Below, in pieces: positions 55,885 to 64,000 of a stretch of 64,000 bases of DNA. Made by a program: the position numbers and the translations under genes. The stretch comes from Pseudomonas persica (GTDB taxonomy: Bacteria; Pseudomonadota; Gammaproteobacteria; Pseudomonadales; Pseudomonadaceae), in contig NZ_OLKL01000028.1 in NCBI RefSeq assembly GCF_900291015.1, positions 51,195 through 115,194 of the forward strand. Direction: 5' to 3'. Under the pieces are notes generated by a model. That model was not told the DNA's origin, did no database searches, and was given only the letters and a program-made list of their open reading frames with translations. Numbering within the stretch: position 1 is the stretch's first letter; each line of letters begins with the position of its first letter.

Positions 55885-56679
55885 ATGACCATCGATTCGC
55901 AAACCCTCGAGCGCTTGGCTACCGACTTGCGCCGTGCCCAGCAGCAGGGTGAGGCCATTGTCCCGCTGCGGGACGTCATCGGCGCGGTAAATGCCGAGGC
56001 GGCCTACGCCATCCAGCGCTTGAACGTTGCCCATGCCCTGGCTGACGGGCGTCGCCTGGTCGGCCGCAAGATCGGCCTGACCAACCCCAAGGTGCAGGCA
56101 CAGCTGGGTGTCGACCAGCCCGACTTCGGCAGCCTGTTCGCCGACATGTGCTACGGGGACAACGAAACCGTGCCTTTTGCGAGCGTGATGCAGCCAAAGA
56201 TCGAGGCCGAGATCGCCCTGGTACTGGCCCATGACCTGCCCAGTGCCCAGACCACCTTCGCCGATGTGATCGGCGCCACGGCCTATGCCTTGCCGGCACT
56301 GGAAATCGTCGGCAGCCGCATCCAGGGCTGGAACATCCGCTTTGCCGACACCGTGGCCGACAACGCCTCCAGCGGCAGCTTCGTGCTCGGCGGCCCGGCC
56401 CGCCAACTGCACGACCTCGACCTGCGCGGCGCGGCCATGCGCATGACCCGCAATGGCGAGCTGGTGTCCAGTGGCAGCGGCGCCGAATGCCTCGGCCACC
56501 CGCTCAACGCTGCGGTGTGGCTGGCCCGCACCATGGCCCGCCTGGGCGAACCGCTGCGGGCGGGCGACATCATCCTCACCGGTGCCCTCGGGCCGATGGT
56601 GACGGTGGCGCCGGGCGACCATTTCGAAGCCGAGATCGACGGCCTGGGCCGCGTCGGCGTGACCTTCAGCGGCGAATGA
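55885..56679 (+). CDS. mhpD: 2-keto-4-pentenoate hydratase MhpD
   Basis: A 264-residue hydratase of the FAH-related family. The core is [29 protein letters not shown], then [16 protein letters not shown] with the metal-binding acidic residues, and [19 protein letters not shown] near the end. It adds water to 2-hydroxypenta-2,4-dienoate to give 4-hydroxy-2-oxovalerate. GAGGT lies before the ATG, 15 bp after mhpC. Length is normal (E. coli MhpD 269). Confidence 0.94.
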   Translation: MTIDSQTLERLATDLRRAQQQGEAIVPLRDVIGAVNAEAAYAIQRLNVAHALADGRRLVGRKIGLTNPKVQAQLGVDQPDFGSLFADMCYGDNETVPFASVMQPKIEAEIALVLAHDLPSAQTTFADVIGATAYALPALEIVGSRIQGWNIRFADTVADNASSGSFVLGGPARQLHDLDLRGAAMRMTRNGELVSSGSGAECLGHPLNAAVWLARTMARLGEPLRAGDIILTGALGPMVTVAPGDHFEAEIDGLGRVGVTFSGE

Positions 56680-56690
56680 CGGAGAACCCC

Positions 56691-57623
56691 ATGAGCCACA
56701 AACGCAAAGTCGCCATCATTGGTTCCGGCAACATCGGCACCGACCTGATGATCAAGATCCTGCGCAACGCCAAGCACCTGGAAATGGCTGCGATGGTCGG
56801 CATCGACCCGGCTTCCGACGGCCTGGCCCGCGCGGCCCGCATGGGCGTGGCTACCACCCACGAAGGCGTGGAGGGGCTGACCCGCCTGCCGGTGTTCAAG
56901 GACATCGATTTCGTCTTCGACGCCACCAGTGCGGGCGCCCATGTGAAGAACGACGCCTTCCTGCGCCAGCACAAGGCCGATCTGCGCATGATCGACCTGA
57001 CCCCGGCGGCCATCGGCCCCTACTGTGTGCCCGTGGTCAACCTCGAGCAACACCAGCAGGCGACCAACGTCAACATGGTCACCTGCGGTGGCCAGGCCAC
57101 CATCCCGATGGTCGCGGCGGTGTCGCGCGTGGCCAAGGTGCACTACGCCGAGATTGTCGCCTCGATCGCCAGCAAGTCCGCCGGCCCCGGCACCCGCGCC
57201 AACATCGACGAGTTCACCGAGACCACCAGCAAGGCCATCGAGGTGATCGGCGGCGCGACCAAGGGCAAGGCGATTATTATCATGAACCCCGCAGAGCCGC
57301 CGCTGATGATGCGCGACACGGTGTACGTGCTGAGCGAGGCCGCCGATCAGCAGCGGATCGCGGCGAGCATTGAGGAAATGGCCGCTGCGGTTCAGGCCTA
57401 CGTGCCGGGCTACCGGCTCAAGCAGCAAGTGCAGTTTGAAGAAGTGCGCGACCTCAAGCTGCCGGGGCAGGGGACCTTCACCGGCCTCAAGACCTCCGTG
57501 TTCCTCGAAGTCGAAGGCGCGGCCCATTACCTGCCGGCCTACGCCGGCAATCTCGACATCATGACCTCCGCCGCGCTGGCCACCGCCGAGCGCATGGCGC
57601 AAGCAATGGGGGCCTTGGCATGA
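56691..57623 (+). CDS. mhpF: Acetaldehyde dehydrogenase (acylating) MhpF
   Basis: A 310-residue acylating acetaldehyde dehydrogenase. The NAD motif is [20 protein letters not shown], and the catalytic cysteine lies in [19 protein letters not shown]. It converts acetaldehyde and CoA to acetyl-CoA and works as a channelled complex with MhpE. Start at 56691 has GGAGA upstream. Its stop overlaps the MhpE start by 4 bp, in keeping with the complex. Confidence 0.95.
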   Translation: MSHKRKVAIIGSGNIGTDLMIKILRNAKHLEMAAMVGIDPASDGLARAARMGVATTHEGVEGLTRLPVFKDIDFVFDATSAGAHVKNDAFLRQHKADLRMIDLTPAAIGPYCVPVVNLEQHQQATNVNMVTCGGQATIPMVAAVSRVAKVHYAEIVASIASKSAGPGTRANIDEFTETTSKAIEVIGGATKGKAIIIMNPAEPPLMMRDTVYVLSEAADQQRIAASIEEMAAAVQAYVPGYRLKQQVQFEEVRDLKLPGQGTFTGLKTSVFLEVEGAAHYLPAYAGNLDIMTSAALATAERMAQAMGALA

Positions 57624-58630
57624 ACGGCAAGAAACTCTACATCTCCGATGTGACCCTGCGCGATGGCATGCACGCCATCCGCCACCAGTATTCGCTCGAT
57701 GACGTGCGTGCCATTGCCACCGCCCTGGACCGGGCCAAGGTCGACTCCATCGAAGTCGCCCACGGCGATGGCCTGCAGGGTTCGAGCTTCAACTACGGCT
57801 TCGGTGCCCACACCGACCTCGAATGGATAGAAGCAGCCGCCGACTCGGTCAGCCACGCCAAGATCGCCACGCTGCTGCTGCCAGGGATCGGCACCATCCA
57901 CGACCTCAAGAACGCCTACGACGCCGGTGCTCGCATCGTGCGCGTGGCCACCCATTGCACCGAAGCGGATGTTTCGCGCCAGCACATCGAGTATGCCCGC
58001 GAGCTGGGCATGGACACCGTGGGCTTCCTGATGATGAGCCACATGCAAACGCCTGAAGGACTGGCGCAGCAGGCCAAGCTGATGGAGGGCTACGGCGCCA
58101 CCTGCATCTACGTGGTGGACTCGGGCGGGGCGATGAACATGGATGACATCCGTGCGCGCTTCCGTGCGGTGAAGGCCGTGCTCGACCCGGCGACCGCGAC
58201 CGGTATCCATGCCCACCACAACCTCAGCCTGGGCGTGGCCAACTCCATCGCCGCGGTGGAGGAGGGCTGCGACCGCATCGACGCCAGCCTCGCCGGCATG
58301 GGCGCCGGTGCCGGCAACGCGCCGTTGGAGGTGTTCATTGCCGCTGCCGACAAGCTCGGCTGGAACCACGGCACCGACCTGTACGCGCTGATGGACGCCG
58401 CCGACGACCTGGTGCGTCCGCTGCAGGATCGACCGGTGCGGGTAGACCGGGAAACCCTGGCGCTGGGTTATGCCGGTGTCTATTCGAGCTTCCTGCGTCA
58501 TGCCGAGGTCGCGGCTGCCCGCTACGGCATCAAGGCGGTGGACATTCTCGTCGAGCTGGGCAAGCGGCGTATGGTGGGTGGTCAGGAAGACATGATCGTG
58601 GACGTGGCGCTGGACCTGCTCAAACGCTGA
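57620..58630 (+). CDS. mhpE: 4-hydroxy-2-oxovalerate aldolase MhpE
   Basis: A 336-residue class II aldolase of the HMG-CoA-lyase-like TIM-barrel family. Visible are [19 protein letters not shown] with the metal-binding aspartate, [13 protein letters not shown] and [39 protein letters not shown] with the metal-binding histidines. It yields pyruvate and acetaldehyde, the latter passed to MhpF. Length matches E. coli MhpE (337). Confidence 0.95.
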   Translation: MNGKKLYISDVTLRDGMHAIRHQYSLDDVRAIATALDRAKVDSIEVAHGDGLQGSSFNYGFGAHTDLEWIEAAADSVSHAKIATLLLPGIGTIHDLKNAYDAGARIVRVATHCTEADVSRQHIEYARELGMDTVGFLMMSHMQTPEGLAQQAKLMEGYGATCIYVVDSGGAMNMDDIRARFRAVKAVLDPATATGIHAHHNLSLGVANSIAAVEEGCDRIDASLAGMGAGAGNAPLEVFIAAADKLGWNHGTDLYALMDAADDLVRPLQDRPVRVDRETLALGYAGVYSSFLRHAEVAAARYGIKAVDILVELGKRRMVGGQEDMIVDVALDLLKR

Positions 58631-58672
58631 TGACCCTACCGGGGGCCTGGTGCCCCCAACCCAACCCAACAC

Positions 58673-58680
58673 AAAAACAA
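58673..58680 (+). promoter_or_regulatory. Crc/Hfq CA motif before mhpT
   Basis: AAAAACAA fits AANAANAA and lies 13 bases before the preferred mhpT start at 58694, within a C- and A-rich leader. It suggests Hfq-Crc repression of the permease. Confidence 0.45.
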
Positions 58681-58693
58681 CATGGGTGAATTC

Positions 58694-59869
58694 ATGACTT
58701 CTGCCAACAACCCGCCTCGCGTGGCCGTCACCATCGGCCTGTGTTTCCTCGTCGCTCTGCTCGAAGGGCTCGATCTGCAGGCCGCGGGCATCGCCGCGCC
58801 TGGCATGGCCAATGCCTTCGGCTTGGACAAACTGCAAATGGGCTGGGTCTTCAGTGCCGGTATTCTCGGTTTGTTGCCCGGCGCACTGGTCGGCGGCTGG
58901 CTGGCTGACCGTTTCGGCCGCAAGCGCATCCTCATCGGCTCGGTCGCATTGTTCGGTCTGTTCTCCCTGGCCACGGCACACGCCTGGAGCCTGCCGAGTC
59001 TGCTGCTGGCGCGGCTGCTCACCGGCGTCGGGCTGGGCGCCGCATTGCCCAACCTGATCGCCCTGACCAGCGAAGCTGCCGGCGTTCGCCTGCGCGGCAG
59101 CGCCGTCAGCTTGATGTACTGCGGCGTGCCACTCGGTGCGGCACTGGCTGCCGGTATCGGCATCGCCGGCTACAGCGGCGAATGGCAGCGGGTGTTCCAT
59201 GTCGGCGGCGCCGGGCCGTTGCTGATCCTGCCGTTGCTGGCGCTGTTCCTGCCTGAGTCGGGCCAGTTCCGTAGCACCGCCGAGGACGCGCCGAGCCTGC
59301 GCCGCGAGCTGTTTGGCCAAAGTGCCACCTGGCTACTGTGGCTGAGCTACTTCTTCACCCTGATGGTGGTGTACATCCTGATCAACTGGCTGCCGAGCCT
59401 GCTGGTCGGGCAGGGCTTCAGCAGCCATGACGCCAGCTGGGTGATGTTCGCCCTGCAGATCGGCGCGGCCATCGGCACGCTTATCCTCGGCCAGGTGCTC
59501 GAGCGCCTGCCGGCCTGGGTAACCGCCGCCCTGGTGTACGTCGGCTTGCTCGCCGCCCTGGCGGGCCTGGGGCTGGCCAGCGCGCTGGCGACGATGCTCG
59601 TCGCCGGTTTCTTCGCCGGCTTCTTCGCCACCGGCGGGCAGGGCGTGCTGTATGCCCTGGCGCCGCACTTCTACCCGGTCCGCGTGCGCGCCACCGGCGT
59701 AGGCGCAGCGGTGGCGGTCGGGCGCCTGGGGGCCATGAGCGGCCCGCTGGTGGCCGGGCAGATGCTCGCCCTCGGGGCTGGTTCGGCCGGGGTGCTGATG
59801 GCTTCGGCACCGGGGGTGGTAATCGCCGCCCTGGCGCTGTTCCGCCTGATCGGTCGTCGCCCGGACTGA
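58694..59869 (+). CDS. mhpT: MFS permease for 3-hydroxyphenylpropionate, MhpT-like
   Basis: A 391-residue major facilitator with about 12 membrane segments in the aromatic acid:H+ symporter group. The first helix reads VTIGLCFLVALLEGLDLQAAGIAAPGMANAF, with the aspartate typical of the group, and the loop 2-3 motif is GGWLADRFGRKRI. It follows mhpE by 63 bp. The ATG at 58694 has GGTGA upstream; an ATG four codons earlier is possible. The substrate is inferred from context. Confidence 0.88.
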   Translation: MTSANNPPRVAVTIGLCFLVALLEGLDLQAAGIAAPGMANAFGLDKLQMGWVFSAGILGLLPGALVGGWLADRFGRKRILIGSVALFGLFSLATAHAWSLPSLLLARLLTGVGLGAALPNLIALTSEAAGVRLRGSAVSLMYCGVPLGAALAAGIGIAGYSGEWQRVFHVGGAGPLLILPLLALFLPESGQFRSTAEDAPSLRRELFGQSATWLLWLSYFFTLMVVYILINWLPSLLVGQGFSSHDASWVMFALQIGAAIGTLILGQVLERLPAWVTAALVYVGLLAALAGLGLASALATMLVAGFFAGFFATGGQGVLYALAPHFYPVRVRATGVGAAVAVGRLGAMSGPLVAGQMLALGAGSAGVLMASAPGVVIAALALFRLIGRRPD

Positions 59870-59951
59870 CCCCGCCTGCCGTTCAACCTTGCTTGCTCCC
59901 CTGCTGCTCACGTGGCAGGGCACCCTACAACTACAAGAACGTGACGTGACC

Positions 59952-61223
59952 ATGCACAAGGCCCCAACAACCTGCCTGGCCCTGGCCATCGGCCTGCTCT
60001 GCGCCAACTCCTCCCACGCCGCTGGCTTCATCGACGACAGCCATGCCGAGTTGGTGCTGCGCAACTACTACTTCGACCGCAACTATGTGGGCCCGACCCC
60101 GCAAGCGGCTGCCCGCGAATGGGCCCAGGGTTTCATTCTCAACGTAAGCTCCGGTTTCACCGAGGGGCCAGTGGGTTTCGGCCTGGACGCCAAGGGCATG
60201 CTCGGGGTCAAGCTCGATTCCTCGCCTGACCGCGCCGGCACCGGCCTGTTGCCCTACGATCCGGTCACCCGCGAACCTGCCGATAACTATTCCGAACTGG
60301 GCCTGACCGGCAAGATGCGCATCTCGCACACCGAGCTGCAAGGCGGCACCATCAGCACCCTCCTGCCTATCGCCTTCGCAAGCCCGACCCGGCTGCTGCC
60401 GCAGACCTTCCGCGGCGCCTACCTGCGTTCCAGCGACATCGACCGCCTGAGTCTGCATGCCGGCTGGCTCGACCGTATCAACCTGCGCGATTCCACTGAC
60501 TACCAGAAGATGAGTGTCGCCGCCCCGAATGGCCGCTTCAACGGCGCGGCCACCTCCGATCGCTTCACCTTCCTCGGCGGCGACTACGCCTGGTCCGACA
60601 CCTCGACCCTGCGCTACTACCACGCAGAGCTGGACCAATTGTATCGCAAGGACTACTTCGGTTTGGTCGACGACCGCCTGCTCGGCGGGGGCCGCCTGAA
60701 GAGTGATTTCCGCCTGTTCGTCGCCGGCGAGAACGGCGCCGCCAAGGCCGGCCCGGTCGACAACCGCAACATCGCGCTGATGCTCACCTACGCCTGGGCC
60801 AGCCACAGCCTGGGCGTCGGTTACATGCAGCTTGATGGCGACACCGCGATGCCCTATCTGTACGGCACCGAACCGCTGGTGATCACAGAGGGCACGCTCA
60901 GCTCCGAGTTCATCAACCCCAAGGAGCGCAGCTGGCAGGTCAAGTTCGATCAGGACTTTGCCCCGTTCGGCCTGCCTGGGCTCAAGGGCATGCTGCGTTA
61001 CGTGCGCGGCGACAACATCGAGCTTGCTCGCTTCGGTCCCGGTGGTCTAAGCGAGAGCGAGAAGGATGTCGAGCTGTCGTATGCCGTGCAGCAGGGGATG
61101 TTCAAGGGCGTGGCACTGCGTCTGCGCCACGCTTGGTATCGCAACGACTTCCTACCCGGCGCTTCGCACCGGGACGACAACGAGTTGCGGATCAACGTGG
61201 ATTACACGGTCAAGCTTTGGTAG
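59952..61223 (+). CDS. OprD-family porin of the mhp cluster
   Basis: A 423-residue outer-membrane porin with a signal peptide (MHKAPTTCLALAIGLLCANSSHA) and the OprD opening AAGFIDDSHAELVLRNYYFDRNY. The barrel ends RINVDYTVKLW with a C-terminal aromatic residue. Members in aromatic-acid clusters (OpdK/PhaK types) admit the acid. It follows mhpT by 82 bp and probably supplies the pathway. The ATG at 59952 is fixed by the signal peptide. Confidence 0.9.
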   Translation: MHKAPTTCLALAIGLLCANSSHAAGFIDDSHAELVLRNYYFDRNYVGPTPQAAAREWAQGFILNVSSGFTEGPVGFGLDAKGMLGVKLDSSPDRAGTGLLPYDPVTREPADNYSELGLTGKMRISHTELQGGTISTLLPIAFASPTRLLPQTFRGAYLRSSDIDRLSLHAGWLDRINLRDSTDYQKMSVAAPNGRFNGAATSDRFTFLGGDYAWSDTSTLRYYHAELDQLYRKDYFGLVDDRLLGGGRLKSDFRLFVAGENGAAKAGPVDNRNIALMLTYAWASHSLGVGYMQLDGDTAMPYLYGTEPLVITEGTLSSEFINPKERSWQVKFDQDFAPFGLPGLKGMLRYVRGDNIELARFGPGGLSESEKDVELSYAVQQGMFKGVALRLRHAWYRNDFLPGASHRDDNELRINVDYTVKLW

Positions 61224-61249
61224 GTGCCCGTCGGGCGTCCTGGGTAAGG

Positions 61250-61522
61250 ACGCCTTCGCCAGCTGGCGCCGGTCGAAGACTGGGGTGCGCAACAAAGCCT
61301 TATCCGTCCGCATATGCCTGGCGCGTACACGTTTTCTTTGCCGTGTAAGCGGTACTTCATCCACCAGTAGGTGGAGGCCGGTTTGTGCGACTTGAGCGAG
61401 GTCTGGATCTGCAAGTACAGGCCGGGGACTTCGCCGTCGGCGTACTTGCCGGGTTCGGTCACGCTGCGCAGGAAGGCATCGCTGAGTTTTCGCCGGAAAG
61501 CCGGTGCGGGATGGGTTGGCAT
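61250..61522 (-). pseudogene. Remnant of a phage/island integrase N-terminus
   Basis: From the ATG at 61522 the minus strand encodes MPTHPAPAFRRKLSDAFLRSVTEPGKYADGEVPGLYLQIQ and, further on, TYWWMKYRLHGKENVYAPG. This matches the start of P4-type tyrosine recombinases (the DUF4102 arm-binding domain). The similarity fades after about 85 residues, and the catalytic domain with its R, H and Y residues is missing, so it is a truncated pseudogene. It adjoins the mhp porin, whose gene ends at 61223. The 3' limit is approximate. Confidence 0.7.
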
Positions 61523-61527
61523 AATCT

Positions 61528-61576
61528 GGGGGTATCGTTTTGCAGAAAAATGAAAAGTACCCCAAACGATACCCCC
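61528..61576. repeat. Inverted repeat upstream of the integrase remnant
   Basis: Perfect 13-bp arms GGGGGTATCGTTT (61528-61540) and its complement (61564-61576) enclose a 23-bp loop and lie just upstream of the integrase remnant's ATG. Such repeats occur in front of island integrases and may be a recombinase or excisionase site, or mark the old attachment region. The following AT-rich bases to 61679 hold no gene. Confidence 0.55.
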
Positions 61577-61679
61577 CCAGGTACGTTGGAAATGAGTGGA
61601 ATACGGTGGATGGTAACGGACCGAAAGTTCTCCTATATAGCTGAATTTAATGGGTTTATTGGAATTTAGTGGAAGTCGC

Positions 61680-62594
61680 TCACAGGCTATCCGGATCGCC
61701 AAAGAACATCTGTATCCGCGACCGCAACCAGCGCTCTGCCGGGTCATTGTCCTGCGCCCCGCGCCAGGCCATGTGCAACTCGAAACTGCGCACCTCCAAC
61801 GGTAGATCCTCGGCCCGCAACCCACCCGCCGCGGTCAGCGCGTCTGCCGTGTAGTCCGGCACCGTGGCGACAATGTCGGTGCCCGCCAGCAAGCTCCCCA
61901 GCCCGTTGAACTGCGGTACCGCCAGCACCACATGGCGTTTGCGGCCAATCTCCTCCAGGGCCTCGTCGATGAACCCTGACAGGTCGCCGGCAAACGATAC
62001 CAGCGCATGCGGGCGCGCGCAGAAGTCGTCCAGGGTGATGGTGCCGGGCACGCTGTCGGCTCGCAGCAGTTTCGGCATGCTGCGGCGCAGCACCTTGCGC
62101 TTGGCGTTGGCTGGTAGTTCGCTGGTGTAGCTGACCCCCACCGAGATCTCGCCCGAGGTCAGCAGCGTCGGCATCAGCAGGTAATTGACCCGGCGCACCA
62201 CCAGCACGATACCAGGCGCTTCGGCGCGGATGCGCTTGAGCAACTGCGGCAGCAGGGCGAATTCGGCATCGTCCGACAGACCGATACGGAACACCGCATT
62301 GCTGGTGGCCGGGTCGAATTCGGCGGCGCGGCTGACGGCGGTGGAAATCGAGTCCAGCGCCGGGGACAGCAGGGCGAAGATTTCATGGGCCCGGGCCGAG
62401 GGCTCCATGCTGCGGCCGGTGCGCACGAACAGCGGGTCGTCGAACAGGTTGCGCAGGCGCGACAGGGCCGCGCTGATGGCGGGCTGGCCGAGGAACAGTT
62501 TTTCCGCGGCGCGGGTCACGCTGCGCTCGTGCATCAGGGTTTCGAACACGATCAGCAGGTTGAGGTCTACGCGACGCAGGTCGTTTCGATTCAT
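61680..62594 (-). CDS. LysR-family transcriptional regulator
   Basis: A 304-residue LysR protein of the NodD-like subgroup. The domain starts MNRNDLRRVDLNLLIVFETLMHERSVTRAAEKLFLGQPAISAALSRLRNLFDDPLFVRTGR. It is divergent from the MDR oxidoreductase gene at 62801 and probably regulates it. The 206-bp gap between them holds no clear operator that could be assigned. The inducer is unknown. Confidence 0.9.
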   Translation of the reverse strand: MNRNDLRRVDLNLLIVFETLMHERSVTRAAEKLFLGQPAISAALSRLRNLFDDPLFVRTGRSMEPSARAHEIFALLSPALDSISTAVSRAAEFDPATSNAVFRIGLSDDAEFALLPQLLKRIRAEAPGIVLVVRRVNYLLMPTLLTSGEISVGVSYTSELPANAKRKVLRRSMPKLLRADSVPGTITLDDFCARPHALVSFAGDLSGFIDEALEEIGRKRHVVLAVPQFNGLGSLLAGTDIVATVPDYTADALTAAGGLRAEDLPLEVRSFELHMAWRGAQDNDPAERWLRSRIQMFFGDPDSL

Positions 62595-62800
62595 CGGTGC
62601 GCTTCGCCTAAAGTGGGGCAGAGGTGAATCTTAAGGCCAAAGGCTGGTACCCTGCACGGGTTTAGAGGGACCAATCGCATGGAAAGTCAGGTGCCCAATC
62701 GATGACAGGCATGTCGACTATTAATGACCACTGATGGTCTAACCGGCAAAGCCCGGATAAAGTCCGTGGTAATTAGAGGTTCACAAAGGCGAGGTATGCG

Positions 62801-63823
62801 ATGTCCCGCATGATCCGTTTCCACAAGTTCGGCGCTGCCGATGTGCTCCGTTGCGAGGAGCAGGCCGAACAGTCACCCGCAGCCGACGAGGTACAGATCC
62901 GCGTCGAGGCGGTTGGCGTCAGCTGGTATGACGTGCTCTGGCGCCAGAACCTGGCACCGTCCCAGGCACGCCTGCCGGCGGGGATCGGCCACGAGATGGC
63001 CGGGGTGGTGACCGCGGTCGGCGAAGGGGTCGAGGATATTGCAGTGGGCGACCGGGTTGCCAGCTTCCCGGCCACCAGTGCCAACGACCACCCCGTGTAT
63101 GGCGATGTCATCGTGCTGCCGCGTACGGCCATTACCCGCTATCCGGATGTGCTCACCCCGATCGAGGCCAGCGTGCACTACACGCCGCTGCTGATCGCCT
63201 ATTTCGCCTATGTCGACCTGGCCCGGGCCAAAGCCGGGCAGACCGCGCTGGTCACCGATGCCAGCCACTGCGCGGGCCCGGCCTTCGTGCAACTGGGCAA
63301 GGCCCTGGGGCTGACGGTGTTCGCCGCCACCAAGGAGGTGGAACAGCGTGAGTACCTGCTGGGCCTGGGCGCCGACAAGGTGATTGTCACCGAAGAGCAG
63401 GACTTGCTGCTGCAGATTGGCAAGTACACCGATGGCCGTGGCGTGGACATGGTCCTCGATGGCATGGGCGGGCCGCAGATGTCGCTGCTGGGTGATGTCC
63501 TGGCACCGCGTGGCAGCCTGGTGCTGTATGGCCTGCAAGGCGGCAATCAGACGCCGTTCCCGGCCTGCGCGGCGTTCCAGAAGAACATCCAGTTCCATGT
63601 GCATTGCATCGGCAACTTCACCGGCAAGCCGGAACTGGGCATCAGTCAGGACCAGGTGGCTCTGCAGCGCGCCCTGCGCGATATCAACCAGTTCACCGCC
63701 GACCAGTTGCTGACACCGCAGATCATCAAGGTGTACCCGTTCGAGCAGGTGGTAGAGGCGCATCGCTACATGGATCAATGCCCGTGTGGCGGGCGTGTGG
63801 TGCTGGACATGGCGCAACACTGA
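62801..63823 (+). CDS. Zinc-type alcohol dehydrogenase / quinone oxidoreductase family protein
   Basis: A 340-residue medium-chain dehydrogenase/reductase. GIGHEMAGVVTAVGEGVEDIAVGDRVAS is the catalytic-domain signature, and the nucleotide-binding part is GQTALVTDASHCAGPAFVQLGKALG with ADKVIVTEEQDLLLQIGKYTDGRGVDMVLDGMGG. The cysteine cluster for structural zinc is absent, which points to the quinone-oxidoreductase-like branch. The substrate is unknown. GCGAGG precedes the ATG. Confidence 0.87.
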   Translation: MSRMIRFHKFGAADVLRCEEQAEQSPAADEVQIRVEAVGVSWYDVLWRQNLAPSQARLPAGIGHEMAGVVTAVGEGVEDIAVGDRVASFPATSANDHPVYGDVIVLPRTAITRYPDVLTPIEASVHYTPLLIAYFAYVDLARAKAGQTALVTDASHCAGPAFVQLGKALGLTVFAATKEVEQREYLLGLGADKVIVTEEQDLLLQIGKYTDGRGVDMVLDGMGGPQMSLLGDVLAPRGSLVLYGLQGGNQTPFPACAAFQKNIQFHVHCIGNFTGKPELGISQDQVALQRALRDINQFTADQLLTPQIIKVYPFEQVVEAHRYMDQCPCGGRVVLDMAQH

Positions 63824-63844
63824 CGGCTGTTTGCATTATTGGGA

Positions 63845-63870
63845 AACCCGGGCACAGTCCCGGGTTTTTT
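63845..63870 (+). terminator. Rho-independent terminator after the MDR oxidoreductase
   Basis: An AACCCGGG/CCCGGGTT stem with a 6-base loop (63845-63866) is followed by a T-tract. It lies about 20 bases after the stop codon at 63823. Confidence 0.9.
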
Positions 63871-64000
63871 GTGCCCGGTACAGAATTATTGATGTATTTA
63901 AAAGAAAGTTCCTACAATAAAGAACGAGGCGGACTACATTTAAAACGATTACTTCGTGGCTCGTGGAAATATTTCGCCAAGTTTTTTGGCTTGAACTGTT
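63871..64000. other. AT-rich intergenic end of the window
   Basis: The last 130 bases are AT-rich, with no open frame longer than a few codons and no recognised repeat. They probably contain the promoter of a gene beyond the right edge. Confidence 0.4.

Noticed and set aside
57539..59320. A 593-codon minus-strand frame opposite mhpE and mhpT
   Set aside because: No domain is recognisable, and it lies wholly opposite genes with intact catalytic motifs.

Overview
The window looks like chromosomal DNA of a Pseudomonas of the P. putida group. It is GC-rich with dense codirectional operons, and it carries 26-bp REP arms of the P. putida type, OprD-family porins, TRAP and TonB transport systems, an ars operon built on Acr3 plus ArsH plus a GAPDH, and a complete mhp-type pathway. 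No rRNA, tRNA, CRISPR array or replication origin was recognised.

Layout. (1) 1-3.3 kb, minus strand: an arsenic operon, arsR-arsC-acr3-arsH-GAPDH, running off the left edge. (2) 3.6-13.6 kb: a tricarboxylate utilisation region with a TcuR-like LysR, tcuA, tcuB, a second LysR, a PrpF/GalD-family isomerase, a DctA-type carrier, a CitMHS carrier and an OprD porin. (3) 13.7-23.3 kb: a membrane diguanylate cyclase, an SDR enzyme divergent from a MerR regulator, a FecI-FecR-TonB receptor set, a GNAT, a GFA-domain protein, and an NAD(P)H oxidoreductase followed by a second MerR. (4) 23.4-25.7 kb: a gene-poor accessory patch with a MITE-like element, a 60-residue membrane peptide ORF, a bidirectional terminator and an AT-rich orphan lipoprotein. 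(5) 25.7-30.6 kb: a TetR gene and a two-gene RND efflux operon, each preceded by the same operator. (6) 30.8-34.7 kb, minus strand: the ATP-grasp / alpha-E / transglutaminase / Anbu (proteasome-like) operon. (7) 35.1-39.4 kb: a small K+ channel, then a bufferin (DUF2282) copper-peptide operon with its MNIO (DUF692), DUF2063 and DoxX partners, divergent from a SigF-type sigma gene and its NrsF (DUF1109) anti-sigma. (8) 39.5-49.7 kb: a DctPQM TRAP transporter, NhaA, a BetT-like BCCT carrier, and a TAXI-TRAP transporter with DUF1850. (9) 50.0-61.2 kb: a cupin/GNAT pair, then mhpR divergent from mhpABCDFE, mhpT and a porin, ending beside a decayed integrase. (10) 61.7-63.9 kb: a LysR divergent from an MDR-family oxidoreductase.

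How the genes work together. The mhp genes form a full route from 3-(3-hydroxyphenyl)propionate to succinate, pyruvate and acetyl-CoA, with their own regulator, permease and porin. The tcu region would oxidise tricarballylate to cis-aconitate, and the neighbouring isomerase, carriers and porin suggest uptake of related tricarboxylates. The buf region has two exact GTAACC-N16-CGAA promoter motifs, one for the peptide operon and one for the sigma gene, which implies a self-amplifying metal-stress regulon. The second motif also means the sigma protein starts later than the longest ORF suggests. The least understood systems here are the Anbu operon, the bufferin operon, the tricarboxylate cluster and the orphan lipoprotein patch.
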